Positions 35,068 through 44,423 of a stretch of DNA of 64,000 nt are shown here, piece by piece (positions within the stretch are counted from its first letter, which is position 1; each line of letters starts with the position of its first letter). The translations under genes were made by a program, and so were the position numbers. This DNA is from Hydrogenophaga sp. (GTDB taxonomy: Bacteria > Pseudomonadota > Gammaproteobacteria > Burkholderiales > Burkholderiaceae_C). The stretch spans positions 1-64,000 of the forward strand of contig JAABQK010000008.1 in the NCBI GenBank assembly GCA_011391495.1. Reading direction: 5' to 3'. A model generated the notes under the pieces. The model searched no databases, was not told the origin of the DNA, and saw only the letters and a program-made list of their open reading frames with translations.

Positions 35068-35144
35068 GCAGCGCAGGGCCGCCCCAAGCAAACTCGCGCC
35101 CCCTCGGGGAGCAGCGAAGTGCACGAAGTGACGAGAGCGGGGGC
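35068..35144 (+). repeat. tandem repeat, family A (copy A4)
   Basis: Second copy, about 90% identical to A3 by eye; the hairpin is weakened (CCCCCTCGGGGA) and the end reads GTGACGAGAGCGGGGGC. The hslU start is three bases downstream. Confidence 0.85.
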
Positions 35145-35147
35145 CAC

Positions 35148-36476
35148 ATGTCGGCCATGACTCCCCAGGAGATCGTCTCCGAACTCGACCGCTTCATCAT
35201 CGGTCAGCAAGGCGCCAAGCGTGCCGTGGCGATTGCGCTGCGCAACCGCTGGCGTCGCCAGCAGGTCGACGACAAGCTTCGGCCTGAGATCACACCCAAG
35301 AACATCCTGATGATCGGGCCCACGGGCGTCGGCAAGACCGAGATCGCGCGGCGGCTGGCCAAGCTGGCGGATGCGCCCTTCATCAAGGTGGAGGCCACCA
35401 AATACACCGAAGTGGGTTATGTGGGCAAGGACGTGGACGGGATCATCCGCGACCTCGCGGAGATCGCGATCAAGCAGACCCGCGAGGCGGAGATGCGCAA
35501 GCAGCGCGTCCGGGCCGAAGATGCAGCCGAGGAACGCATTCTGGATGTGCTCGTGCCGCCGCCGCGCAGCGTGGGACCGGAGGGTTCTGCAGCGGGTGAA
35601 AACACCGCGCGCCAGGCCTTCCGCAAGAAGCTGCGGGAAGGCCAGCTGGATGAGCGCGAGATCGAAATTGACCTGGTCGAGCCACGGCCGAGCATGGAGA
35701 TCATGGGCCCGGCCGGCATGGAAGACATGGCCGAGCAGCTGCGCGGCATGTTCAGCCAGATGGGACAGGACAAGCGTCGAACGCGCAAGCTCAGGATCAA
35801 AGAGGCGATGCAGCTGCTGATCGACGAGGAGGCCGGCAAGCTGGTCAACGAAGAGGAAATCAAGGCCCGAGCGCTGGAGAACGCCGAGCAGAACGGCATC
35901 GTCTTCATCGACGAGATCGACAAGGTGGCCTCGCGCAGCGACTCCGGCGGTGCCGATGTGTCGCGCCAGGGGGTCCAGCGCGACCTGCTGCCGCTGGTGG
36001 AGGGCACGACGGTGTCCACCAAGTACGGCATGGTCAAGACCGATCACATCCTGTTCATCGCCAGTGGCGCGTTCCACCTGTCCAGGCCGAGCGACCTGAT
36101 TCCCGAGCTGCAGGGCCGTTTTCCCATCCGGGTGGAGTTGCAGTCGCTCTCGGTCGATGATTTCGAGGCGATCCTGACGCAGACCCACGCCTCGCTGGTG
36201 CGCCAGTACCAGGCCTTGCTGGCCACCGAGGGCGTGACGCTGGTGTTCACGCCGGAAGGCATCCGGCATCTCGCGCAGATCGCGTGTGACGTCAACGAGC
36301 GCACCGAAAACATCGGTGCCCGGCGCCTGGCGACGGTGATGGAGCACCTGCTGGACGAGGTCAGCTTTGGGGCCACCGGCCTGCAGGGCCAGACGGTGAC
36401 GGTCGATGCCGCCTATGTGGACGGCCGGTTGGCGGCCTTGAGCCGGAACGAGGACCTCTCGCGCTACATCCTGTAG
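35148..36476 (+). CDS. hslU: HslU, ATPase of the HslVU protease
   Basis: A 442-residue AAA+ unfoldase. Walker [10 protein letters not shown] at residues 57-65, Walker [14 protein letters not shown] (~249), the inserted I-domain at ~105-235, arginine finger region [16 protein letters not shown] (~384), and the C-terminal DLSRYIL that docks into HslV. ATG at 35148 or 35157 could both serve. No heat-shock promoter is evident; it probably depends on the hslV transcript through the repeats. Confidence 0.97.
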   Translation: MSAMTPQEIVSELDRFIIGQQGAKRAVAIALRNRWRRQQVDDKLRPEITPKNILMIGPTGVGKTEIARRLAKLADAPFIKVEATKYTEVGYVGKDVDGIIRDLAEIAIKQTREAEMRKQRVRAEDAAEERILDVLVPPPRSVGPEGSAAGENTARQAFRKKLREGQLDEREIEIDLVEPRPSMEIMGPAGMEDMAEQLRGMFSQMGQDKRRTRKLRIKEAMQLLIDEEAGKLVNEEEIKARALENAEQNGIVFIDEIDKVASRSDSGGADVSRQGVQRDLLPLVEGTTVSTKYGMVKTDHILFIASGAFHLSRPSDLIPELQGRFPIRVELQSLSVDDFEAILTQTHASLVRQYQALLATEGVTLVFTPEGIRHLAQIACDVNERTENIGARRLATVMEHLLDEVSFGATGLQGQTVTVDAAYVDGRLAALSRNEDLSRYIL

Positions 36477-36514
36477 GTCACGCCACGCCGTCGGCGTTCT
36501 CCGCGAGGGCCATC

Positions 36515-36549
36515 AACCGCGTTTCACCGTCAGGTGGACGCGGTTTTTT
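36515..36549 (+). terminator. intrinsic terminator after hslU
   Basis: AACCGCGTTTCACC, loop GTCA, GGTGGACGCGGTT with one mismatch/GU, followed by a run of T. It separates the hslVU transcript from the dcw cluster. Confidence 0.88.
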
Positions 36550-36769
36550 GTGACCGGAGCGCTGCGGGTGGGCCCGGCGGGTGGGCCCGCTCCCGGAGAG
36601 CGCGGCATTTCTCACGGACATCGCATGAAGGCCTGTGGGTTCCGGGGTTTTCAGACATCACATTCAGAGCCCGTTGTAAGTGCTTGCTTTTGCTGCATTT
36701 TTGCCTTTTAACGGGTTCGAAATGCGTTCTAAGTGGTTGATTTCATTGAAAAACTTTGTTGCCGCGAGC

Positions 36770-36797
36770 TTGCAGCGCTTTGATTTCCTGCTAAAGT
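36770..36797 (+). promoter_or_regulatory. probable dcw cluster promoter (Pmra)
   Basis: -35 TTGCAG at 36770-36775, 16-bp spacer, extended -10 TGCTAAAGT with the hexamer at 36792-36797. It lies in an AT-rich island (about 36650-36850) unlike the surrounding DNA and overlaps the first MraZ repeat. Confidence 0.55.
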
Positions 36798-36829
36798 GGA
36801 AAAAAGTGCAATTAAGTGGTGAAAAGTGT
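36793..36829 (+). promoter_or_regulatory. MraZ operator: four direct repeats at 10-bp period
   Basis: AAAGTGG at 36793, AAAGTGC at 36803, TAAGTGG at 36813, AAAGTGT at 36823: 7-bp units with 3-bp spacers. This matches the published Mollicutes MraZ site (AAAGTG plus G/T, then three free bases, in series). Isolated extra units TAAGTGC at 36677 and TAAGTGG at 36730 lie upstream. Predicts repression of the cluster by MraZ, its first gene. Confidence 0.8.
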
Positions 36830-36848
36830 TTTTCAAGGATTGACTGCG

Positions 36849-37274
36849 GTGTTTCAGGGTGCGTCTTCTCTCAGTATCGATGCCAAGGGGCGGCTCTCCA
36901 TGCCGACCCGGCACCGTGACGCCCTGGGTGTTGCCGCCAGCCAGATCACCATCACCAAGCACCCGCACGGCTGTCTGATGGTATTCCCCCGCGACGAGTG
37001 GGAAAAATTCCGCAGCCGCATCGCTGCCCTGCCGATGGACGCCCAGTGGTGGCGCCGCATCTTCCTCGGCAACGCGATGGATGTGGAGATGGACGCCTCC
37101 GGCCGTGTGCTGGTGTCGCCCGAGCTTCGCGCCGCAGCCGGCATCACCAAGGACGCGGTGCTGCTCGGCATGGGTTCCTATCTGGAACTGTGGGATGCCC
37201 AGTCCTACGCCGCCAAGGAAGCCGAGGCCATGCAGGCGCAGATGCCCGACGTCCTCAAGGACTTTTCTTTCTGA
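36849..37274 (+). CDS. mraZ: transcriptional regulator MraZ
   Basis: A 141-residue double-AbrB-like (SpoVT-type) DNA-binding protein and first gene of the division/cell wall cluster; it forms a ring and represses the cluster. The two half-domains carry [20 protein letters not shown] and [16 protein letters not shown]. The start is the GTG at 36849, 9 nt after AAGGA, giving the usual N-terminus; an in-frame GTG at 36816 falls inside the operator repeats and is unlikely. Confidence 0.95.
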   Translation: MFQGASSLSIDAKGRLSMPTRHRDALGVAASQITITKHPHGCLMVFPRDEWEKFRSRIAALPMDAQWWRRIFLGNAMDVEMDASGRVLVSPELRAAAGITKDAVLLGMGSYLELWDAQSYAAKEAEAMQAQMPDVLKDFSF

Positions 37275-37276
37275 GG

Positions 37277-38206
37277 ATGGTGGTGCAGAGCGCATGGAGC
37301 CATCAAACCGTCCTGTTGACCGAAGCCGTGGAAGCGCTGGCGATCAACCCGGACGGACACTATGTCGACGCGACGTTCGGGCGAGGCGGGCATTCGCGTC
37401 TGCTGCTGCAGCAGCTGTCGCCGAGGGGGCGGCTGACCGCCTTCGACAAGGACCCGCAGGCCGTGGCGGCCGCGCAGGAACTGGCGGCCAGCGATGGCCG
37501 CTTTTCCATCCGGCACCAGGGTTTTTGCCACCTGACCGAACTCGGGCCTGCGAGCGTGGACGGGGTGCTGATGGATCTGGGGGTGAGTTCGCCGCAGATC
37601 GACGACCCCGAACGGGGTTTTTCTTTTCGTCACGACGGACCCCTGGACATGCGCATGGACACCACGCGCGGCCAGAGCGTCGCCCAATGGCTGGAAACGG
37701 TCGAAGTCCCCACCCTCGCGGAGGTCATACGTGAATATGGCGAAGAACGGTTTGCTCAACCGGTTGCAAAGGCGATTGATCGTCGCCGACAGGAACGGGG
37801 CCCTATTCGAACCACCCGCGAGCTGGCCGAAGTCGTGGCTGGCGCGGTCAAAACCCGCGAGCCGGGCAAGGACCCTGCAACGCGCACATTTCAGGCTCTT
37901 CGGATTTTCATCAACGCCGAGCTTGAAGAGCTGCAACAAGCGCTAGAGGCCAGTCTGCATGTGCTGCGTCCCGGGGGCCGACTGGTGGTGATCAGCTTTC
38001 ACTCACTGGAAGACCGCATGGTCAAACAGTTCATGGCGCGCCACTCGCGCGCCGTGGTGGACCGCCGCGTGCCCTTTGCCGAACCGGCTCCCATGCCGCT
38101 CACCAGCCTTTCACGCTTGATGCCGTCCGACGCCGAGGTGCAGGGCAATCCGCGCTCGCGCAGTGCGGTGATGCGCGTGGCCACCCGCACGGAGGCCCCG
38201 GCATGA
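37277..38206 (+). CDS. rsmH: 16S rRNA m4C1402 methyltransferase RsmH
   Basis: A 309-residue SAM-dependent enzyme (MraW). [13 protein letters not shown] opens the protein, the SAM site is [14 protein letters not shown] (~30-43), [11 protein letters not shown] (~100) and [13 protein letters not shown] (~245) are conserved. It starts 2 bp after the mraZ stop and ends with ATGA into ftsL. Confidence 0.96.
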   Translation: MVVQSAWSHQTVLLTEAVEALAINPDGHYVDATFGRGGHSRLLLQQLSPRGRLTAFDKDPQAVAAAQELAASDGRFSIRHQGFCHLTELGPASVDGVLMDLGVSSPQIDDPERGFSFRHDGPLDMRMDTTRGQSVAQWLETVEVPTLAEVIREYGEERFAQPVAKAIDRRRQERGPIRTTRELAEVVAGAVKTREPGKDPATRTFQALRIFINAELEELQQALEASLHVLRPGGRLVVISFHSLEDRMVKQFMARHSRAVVDRRVPFAEPAPMPLTSLSRLMPSDAEVQGNPRSRSAVMRVATRTEAPA

Positions 38207-38511
38207 TCCGCCTCAACCTCGTGCTCCTGATGGCGGTGCTGGCCAGTGCCTTTTACCTGGTGCACACGCAGTACGAGTCGCGCCGTCTCTACACGGCGCT
38301 GGACCGCGCCCAGGCGCAGTCACGCCGGCTCGGCGTCGAGCATGAGCAGCTGGTGGTGCAAAAGCGTGCACAGGCGTCGTCGGCGCGGGTGCAGCAGCTG
38401 GCGGCGCGCCATCTGCAGATGCGTCCGGTCAGCCCCGGCATCACGCAGTATGTGACGGTGACCGGCGATGGGTCGGCCGGTGCAGGTCCGGTGCAGGAGC
38501 CGCGACCATGA
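38203..38511 (+). CDS. ftsL: division protein FtsL
   Basis: A 102-residue bitopic membrane protein of the divisome. Short cytoplasmic start, one membrane helix (residues ~3-21), then a periplasmic leucine-zipper-like coiled coil ([23 protein letters not shown]). It forms a complex with FtsB and FtsQ to activate FtsWI. ATGA overlaps at both ends. Confidence 0.93.
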   Translation: MIRLNLVLLMAVLASAFYLVHTQYESRRLYTALDRAQAQSRRLGVEHEQLVVQKRAQASSARVQQLAARHLQMRPVSPGITQYVTVTGDGSAGAGPVQEPRP

Positions 38512-40256
38512 GCCGCCGCATGAGCAGCCGCAGCATCAACTACAGCGCCAGCCCGCTGCTGGCGAGCAAGACGCCGGTGTGGCGCAGCAAGTTCATCATG
38601 GCCGGACTGGCGGTGGCGTTCGCGGGCCTGGGTGTGCGCGCGGCGTACGTGCAGGTGTTCGGCAACGATTTCTTTCAGCGCCAGGGCGAGGTCCGGTTCG
38701 CCCGCACGCTGGAGCTGCCCGCCAACCGCGGACGGGTGCTGGACCGCAATGGCCTGATCCTCGCATCGAGCGTGGTGGCGCAAAGCATCTGGGCGATTCC
38801 GGAAGACGTGGACCGGGCCGATCCGAAGCTGCGGGACCTGGCCAGGCTGCTGGAGATGCCACTGGCCGAGTTGCGCAAGCGCCTGGCCCAGGATGACAAG
38901 ACCTTTGTCTGGATCAAGCGCCAGGTGGACGAGCCGGTGGCCAAGGACATCGCCGCGCTCGGCATCAAGGGGGTCTACCAGCGCCGCGAATACAAGCGTG
39001 AGTACCCGGAAGGCGAAGCCGCCGCCCATGTGGTGGGCTTCACCAACGTGGAAGATCGGGGTCAGGAGGGCGTTGAGCTGGCATTCAACCAGCAGCTGTC
39101 TGGCCGGAACGGTTCGCGTCGCGTGATCAAGGACCGTCTGGGCCGGGTGGTGGAGGATGTTCGCGATGTGGTGCCGCCGGTGGACGGACCCGACCTGCAG
39201 CTCTCCATCGACAGCAAGGTCCAGTACTTCGCCTACCAGAAGCTGCGCGCTGCTGTGGAGCAGCACAAGGCCCGTGCCGGCAGCGTGGTGGTGCTGGACG
39301 CGCTGACCGGCGAGGTGCTGGCGCTGGCCAACTACCCGAGCTACGACCCCAACAAGCGGCGCCATCTCAGCGGCGAGCAATTGCGCAACCGCGCCTTGAC
39401 CGACAGCTTCGAGCCCGGTTCGACCATGAAGCCTTTCATCGCCGCGCTGGCGCTGGAGAAGGGGCTGGTCCGGCCCGAAACGTCGATCCAGACGGCGCCG
39501 GGCCGCATCACCATTGGTGGCTCGACCATCTCGGACGCGCACCCGCATGGCGTCCTGACGGTCAACGAGATCATCCAGAAATCGAGCAACGTGGGCACGG
39601 TCAAGATGGCCATGCAGATGTCGCCGCGCGAGATGTGGGAAACCTATGCCCAGGCGGGTTTCGGGCAGAAGCCCCAAGTCCCCTTTCCCGGCGCGGTGAG
39701 TGGCCGGCTGCGACCCTACAAGTCATGGCGGCCGATCGAGCAGGCCACCATGAGCTACGGCTACGGCCTGTCGGCCTCGCTGTTTCAGCTGGCGCAGGCC
39801 TACACCATCTTCGCCCGCGACGGCGAGCTGATTCCGGTGAGCATGCTCAAGACGGAGACCCCGGCCACCGGGGTGCACGTGTTCGGCCCGAAGAACACCG
39901 CTGCGGTCCGCAAGATGCTGGGAATGGCCACCGGACCGGGTGGCACCGCACCGCAGGCTCAGACCATGGGCTATTCGGTGGGCGGCAAGACCGGTACCGC
40001 GCGCAAGCAGGAGGGCAAGGGATACGCCGACAAGAAGTACCGCAGCTTTTTTGTCGGACTGGCGCCCATCGAGTCACCCCGCATCGTCGTCGCCGTGATG
40101 CTGGACGAGCCAAGTGCCGGCCAGTACTTCGGCGGTGTCGTGGCCGGACCGGTGTTCAGCGAGACGGTGCAGCAGACTCTGCGGATCCTCGGTGTGCAGC
40201 CCGACATGAATGTCAAGCCGCAGATCGTCACGGAAGCCGTCGAGGAATCCTTCTGA
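38508..40256 (+). CDS. ftsI: division transpeptidase FtsI (PBP3)
   Basis: A 582-residue class B penicillin-binding protein that crosslinks septal peptidoglycan. Membrane anchor at ~30-48, pedestal domain to ~235, transpeptidase with Ser305-x-x-Lys308 (GSTMKPF), Ser359-Ser360-Asn361 and Lys494-Thr-Gly-Thr. Length is usual. Stop shares one base with the murE start. Confidence 0.96.
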   Translation: MSRRMSSRSINYSASPLLASKTPVWRSKFIMAGLAVAFAGLGVRAAYVQVFGNDFFQRQGEVRFARTLELPANRGRVLDRNGLILASSVVAQSIWAIPEDVDRADPKLRDLARLLEMPLAELRKRLAQDDKTFVWIKRQVDEPVAKDIAALGIKGVYQRREYKREYPEGEAAAHVVGFTNVEDRGQEGVELAFNQQLSGRNGSRRVIKDRLGRVVEDVRDVVPPVDGPDLQLSIDSKVQYFAYQKLRAAVEQHKARAGSVVVLDALTGEVLALANYPSYDPNKRRHLSGEQLRNRALTDSFEPGSTMKPFIAALALEKGLVRPETSIQTAPGRITIGGSTISDAHPHGVLTVNEIIQKSSNVGTVKMAMQMSPREMWETYAQAGFGQKPQVPFPGAVSGRLRPYKSWRPIEQATMSYGYGLSASLFQLAQAYTIFARDGELIPVSMLKTETPATGVHVFGPKNTAAVRKMLGMATGPGGTAPQAQTMGYSVGGKTGTARKQEGKGYADKKYRSFFVGLAPIESPRIVVAVMLDEPSAGQYFGGVVAGPVFSETVQQTLRILGVQPDMNVKPQIVTEAVEESF

Positions 40257-41803
40257 TGCGGACGATCACTTCCCCCCGTGACGTGGCCGACTGGCTGCGC
40301 AGCCGCGTGCCGGGCGACCTGCAATGCGACAGCCGCCGTGTGCAGGCTGGTGACGGTTTTGTGGCCTGGCCGGGCGCCGCCACGGACGGACGTCGCTTCG
40401 TGGCCGGTGCGCTGCAGGCGGGGGCGACCGCGGCACTGGTCGAGTGCGAGGGCGTCGAGGCCTTTGACCTGAGCGACGAGCGCATCGCGGCCGTACCCGG
40501 GCTCAAGCTCCAGGCCGGTCCCATCGCCAGTGCGTTCTACGGCGACCCGAGCGCGGCGCTCGACGTGGTAGCAGTCACCGGCACCAATGGCAAGACCTCC
40601 AGCGCCTGGTGGATGGCGCAGTTGCTCTCGGCCGTGGGCCGGCCGGCGGCCGTGGTCGGCACGCTCGGCATTGGCCAGCCGCCGCTGGCGGGGGATGCGA
40701 CGCACGCGCTGGTTCCGACCGGATTGACCACGCCAGACCCTGTGCTGCTGCAGTCCAGGCTGCGCCGGCTGGTGGACGGCGGCATGAAAGCCTGTGCCAT
40801 TGAGGCATCGTCCATCGGCCTGGTGGAGGGTCGCCTCAACGCCACCCGCATCCGCGTCGCGGTGTTCACGAACTTCACCCAGGACCATCTGGACTTCCAC
40901 GGCAGCATGGCCGGGTACTGGTCGGCCAAAGCCGCGCTGTTTGCGTGGCCGGGTCTGGAGGCGGCGGTGATCAACCTGGACGATCCGGAAGGTCCCCGGC
41001 TGGCTGCCGAACTGGACGGGCGCCTGCCCGCGCTCTGGACGGTGGCGATCGAGACCGGCGCTCCATCCCGGGCGGCGCGCCTGGTGGCGCGTGACATCGC
41101 TTTCACCGACAGCGGCATGCGCCTGACGGTGCAGGAGCGCGACGGAGCGGGTGCAGACACCGCGCAGCACGCGCTGACACTGCCCCTGGTCGGCCTGTAC
41201 AACGTGTCCAACCTGCTGTGTGTCCTGGCCTCGGCCCGGGCCCTGGGCGTGCCGCTGGCCGACGCGGTGCGCGCCTGCCCGGCGCTCACCCCCGTGCCCG
41301 GACGCATGGAGCAGGTGCCTGCACCGGCGCTCCATCAGCCACTGGTGCTGGTGGACTATGCCCACACACCCGACGCGCTGGAAAAGGCGCTGCAGGCGCT
41401 GCAGCCGCTGGCCCGCCAGCGTGGCGGTGCGCTCTGGGCGGTGGTCGGCTGTGGCGGTGACCGCGACGCGAGCAAGCGCCCCATCATGGCGGCCGTGGCC
41501 GAGCGCGAAGCGCAGCACGCGGTGCTGACCAGCGACAACCCGCGCAGCGAAGACCCGCTGGCCATCCTCGCCCAGATGACGGCGGGCCTGTCCCGGCCTG
41601 CCGCGGCCGTGGTCGAGGCCGATCGGGCCGTTGCCATCGACCGGGCGGTACAGCGGGCGCAGCCGCACGACGTGGTGCTGATCGCTGGCAAGGGACACGA
41701 GGACTACCAGGAAGTGCAAGGCGTGAAGAGACCGTTCTCCGACCGGGTGCAGGCCCGTGATGCGCTGGTGCGGCGCGCCGCAGCGCAGGGGGCCGCGGCA
41801 TGA
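40256..41803 (+). CDS. murE: UDP-MurNAc-tripeptide synthetase MurE (meso-DAP adding)
   Basis: A 515-residue Mur ligase that adds meso-diaminopimelate to UDP-MurNAc-L-Ala-D-Glu. ATP site VTGTNGKTSS (~106), the substrate-binding FTNFTQDHLDFHG (~203), and the DAP-specificity motif DNPR (~425) are present. dapF at 25013 in this window supplies the amino acid. The N-terminal UDP-binding domain opens CDSRRVQAGDGFVAWPG. Confidence 0.95.
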   Translation: MRTITSPRDVADWLRSRVPGDLQCDSRRVQAGDGFVAWPGAATDGRRFVAGALQAGATAALVECEGVEAFDLSDERIAAVPGLKLQAGPIASAFYGDPSAALDVVAVTGTNGKTSSAWWMAQLLSAVGRPAAVVGTLGIGQPPLAGDATHALVPTGLTTPDPVLLQSRLRRLVDGGMKACAIEASSIGLVEGRLNATRIRVAVFTNFTQDHLDFHGSMAGYWSAKAALFAWPGLEAAVINLDDPEGPRLAAELDGRLPALWTVAIETGAPSRAARLVARDIAFTDSGMRLTVQERDGAGADTAQHALTLPLVGLYNVSNLLCVLASARALGVPLADAVRACPALTPVPGRMEQVPAPALHQPLVLVDYAHTPDALEKALQALQPLARQRGGALWAVVGCGGDRDASKRPIMAAVAEREAQHAVLTSDNPRSEDPLAILAQMTAGLSRPAAAVVEADRAVAIDRAVQRAQPHDVVLIAGKGHEDYQEVQGVKRPFSDRVQARDALVRRAAAQGAAA

Positions 41804-43248
41804 AGCGTTTGGTCGAGCTCCTGACGCAACTCGGCGGTGCGCGCGTGGTGGACGAGGCGGGCCTGCTCGCTGCCCAGGCCATTCAGCGCGTGCACACCGA
41901 CACGCGCAGCCTGCAGCCGGGTGACCTGTTCGTGGCGCTCAAGGGTGAACGCTTCGATGCACACGACTTCCTGCCGCAGGCGCGCGAGGCGGGCGCGGTG
42001 GCCGCCGTGGCACACAGCGGCCTGGCTTCCGCCGGGCTGCCCGGTGTGGAAGTGCCCGACACGCGCCTGGCACTGGGTGAACTGGCCCGCCTCTGGCGTG
42101 AGCAGTTCAGCCTGCCGCTGATCGCGGTGACCGGCAGCAACGGCAAGACCACGGTGACGCAGATGGTCGCGTCCATCCTGCGTGCGGCCGCGGGCGACGC
42201 GGCCCTGGCCACGCAGGGCAACCTGAACAACGACATCGGCGTGCCGCTCACGCTGCTGCGGCTGCGCGAGCAGCACCGTCTGGCGGTGATCGAACTGGGC
42301 ATGAACCACCCGGGCGAGATCGCCTACCTGGCCGCGCTGACCCGGCCCACGGTGGCGCTGGTCAACAACGCGCAGCGCGAGCACCAGGAATTCATGGGCA
42401 CGGTCGAGGCCGTGGCGCGCGAAAACGGGCAGGTGATCTCTGCCCTGCGCGACGATGGCGTGGCCGTGTTTCCCTCCGACGATGACCACACCCGGGTCTG
42501 GCGCGAACTGGCCGCCGGCCGGCGCGTCACGACTTTCAGCGACACCGATGGCGCAGCCGATGTGCGCGCCCTGCAGGCCGACTGGCGGGACGGTGCCTGG
42601 TCGCTGCGCATCCTCACGCCGGCGGGCGAGCAGGGCTGCCGCCTGCGCATCGCAGGCCGGCACAACGTGCGCAACGCGCTGGCCGCGACCGCCTGCGCGC
42701 TGGCCGCGGGCGTGTCGCTGGCCGATATCGGCCGTGGGCTCGACACCTTCGAGCCGGTCGGTGGCCGCTCGCGCGCGCTGTCGCTGTCGCTCGCCGGCCG
42801 CCGTGTCACCCTGATCGACGACACCTACAACGCCAACCCCGATTCGGTGGTGGCGGCCATCCACGTGCTGGCCGAACTGCCCGCTCCGCGCCTGCTGGTG
42901 CTGGGCGACATGGGTGAAGTGGGCGAGCAGGGCCTGGCGTTCCACCTGGAAGTGCTGCGCCAGGCGCAGGCACTGGGCATTCACGGCGTGCACTGCGCAG
43001 GCGACTGGATGCGGCAGGCCACCGCGGCGCTGCAGGCGGGTGGTGAAGCGGCGCCCACGTTCTGGCCGGATGCCGAGGCGCTCGCCGCCCACATCGTTGC
43101 GCGGGTGGCGTCGGGTCAGGAGCCGGTGGTGCGCAGTGTGCTGGTGAAGGGTTCGCGCTTCATGCGCATGGAACGCGTGGTGCACAGCCTGCTGGCGCTG
43201 GACACGGGCGCAGAAGCAAAAACGAAGGACGCATCCGATGCTGCTTAG
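41800..43248 (+). CDS. murF: UDP-MurNAc-pentapeptide synthetase MurF
   Basis: A 482-residue Mur ligase adding D-Ala-D-Ala to complete the pentapeptide. [26 protein letters not shown] (domain 1), ATP motif VTGSNGKTT (~110), [14 protein letters not shown] (~165), [12 protein letters not shown] (~340). Starts within the murE stop (ATGA) and overlaps mraY by 11 bases. Confidence 0.96.
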   Translation: MKRLVELLTQLGGARVVDEAGLLAAQAIQRVHTDTRSLQPGDLFVALKGERFDAHDFLPQAREAGAVAAVAHSGLASAGLPGVEVPDTRLALGELARLWREQFSLPLIAVTGSNGKTTVTQMVASILRAAAGDAALATQGNLNNDIGVPLTLLRLREQHRLAVIELGMNHPGEIAYLAALTRPTVALVNNAQREHQEFMGTVEAVARENGQVISALRDDGVAVFPSDDDHTRVWRELAAGRRVTTFSDTDGAADVRALQADWRDGAWSLRILTPAGEQGCRLRIAGRHNVRNALAATACALAAGVSLADIGRGLDTFEPVGGRSRALSLSLAGRRVTLIDDTYNANPDSVVAAIHVLAELPAPRLLVLGDMGEVGEQGLAFHLEVLRQAQALGIHGVHCAGDWMRQATAALQAGGEAAPTFWPDAEALAAHIVARVASGQEPVVRSVLVKGSRFMRMERVVHSLLALDTGAEAKTKDASDAA

Positions 43249-44416
43249 TCTGGCCCTGTGGCTGCAATCCCTGGGACCCGAGTACGGGTTCCTGCGGGTG
43301 TTCCAGTACCTCACCTTCCGTGCCGTGATGGCCGCGATGACGGCGCTGATCGTCGGACTGGTGGCCGGGCCGTTTTTCATCCGCCGCCTGGCGGCGCTCA
43401 AGATCGGGCAGCCGATCCGCGAATATGCGATGCAGACGCACCTGAGCAAGGGCGGCACCCCCACCATGGGCGGCGTGCTGATCCTGTTCTCCATCGCGCT
43501 GTCGACCCTGCTGTGGTTCGACCTGGCGAACCGCTTCGTCTGGATCGTGCTGCTGGTGACCCTGGGGTTTGGTGCCATCGGCTGGGTCGACGACTGGCGC
43601 AAGGTGGTGCACAAGGACCCCGAAGGCATGCGCTCGCGGGAAAAGTACCTCTGGCAGTCCGTCATCGGGCTGGTGGCCGCGTTCTACCTGGTGTTCAGCG
43701 TGTCCGAGACCAGCAACCTGCGCGTGCTGGAGCTGTTCATCCAGTGGGTGGCCTCGGGCTTCACCGTGGAGCTGCCGCCGCAGGCCGGCCTGATGGTGCC
43801 CTTCTTCAAGGAAATCAGCTATCCGCTGGGCGTGTTCGGTTTCGTGGTCATGACCTATCTGGTGATCGTGGGCTCGAGCAACGCGGTCAACCTCACCGAC
43901 GGTCTCGACGGGCTGGCCATCATGCCGGTGGTGATGGTGGGTTCGGCGCTGGGCGTGTTCGCCTACGTCACGGGCAGCGCCGTGTTCTCGCGCTACCTGC
44001 TGCTGCCGCACATCCCGGGCGCGGGCGAACTGCTGGTCTTCTGCGCGGCCATGGCCGGCGCCGGCCTGGCGTTCCTGTGGTTCAACGCCCATCCGGCGCA
44101 GGTCTTCATGGGCGACGTGGGCGCGCTCGCACTCGGCGGCGCACTCGGCACCATCGCGGTGATCGTGCGGCAGGAAATCGTGCTGGCCATCATGGGGGGC
44201 ATCTTCGTGGTGGAAGCCCTGTCGGTGATGCTGCAGGTGGCGTACTTCAAGTACACCAAGCGCCGCTTCGGCCAGGGCCGCCGCCTGTTCCAGATGGCGC
44301 CGCTGCACCACCACTTCGAGAAAAAGGGCTGGAAGGAAACGCAGGTGGTCGTGCGTTTCTGGATCATCACCATGTTGCTGTGTCTGGTGGGTCTCTCGAC
44401 CCTCAAGCTCCGTTGA
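43238..44416 (+). CDS. mraY: MraY translocase (phospho-MurNAc-pentapeptide transferase)
   Basis: A 392-residue integral membrane enzyme that makes lipid I from UDP-MurNAc-pentapeptide and undecaprenyl phosphate. Ten membrane helices; catalytic Asp-Asp in GWVDDWRK (~117), [13 protein letters not shown] (~216) and the [14 protein letters not shown] loop (~350) are all intact. About 30 residues longer than E. coli MraY. Confidence 0.97.
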   Translation: MLLSLALWLQSLGPEYGFLRVFQYLTFRAVMAAMTALIVGLVAGPFFIRRLAALKIGQPIREYAMQTHLSKGGTPTMGGVLILFSIALSTLLWFDLANRFVWIVLLVTLGFGAIGWVDDWRKVVHKDPEGMRSREKYLWQSVIGLVAAFYLVFSVSETSNLRVLELFIQWVASGFTVELPPQAGLMVPFFKEISYPLGVFGFVVMTYLVIVGSSNAVNLTDGLDGLAIMPVVMVGSALGVFAYVTGSAVFSRYLLLPHIPGAGELLVFCAAMAGAGLAFLWFNAHPAQVFMGDVGALALGGALGTIAVIVRQEIVLAIMGGIFVVEALSVMLQVAYFKYTKRRFGQGRRLFQMAPLHHHFEKKGWKETQVVVRFWIITMLLCLVGLSTLKLR

Positions 44417-44423
44417 ACCCGGC

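Noticed and set aside
34981-35144. Tandem repeat considered as CRISPR or as extension of hslV/hslU coding
   Set aside because: Only two 77-bp copies with a 10-bp spacer, no spacer variety and no cas genes; an open frame through it gives low-complexity peptides unlike HslV or HslU.
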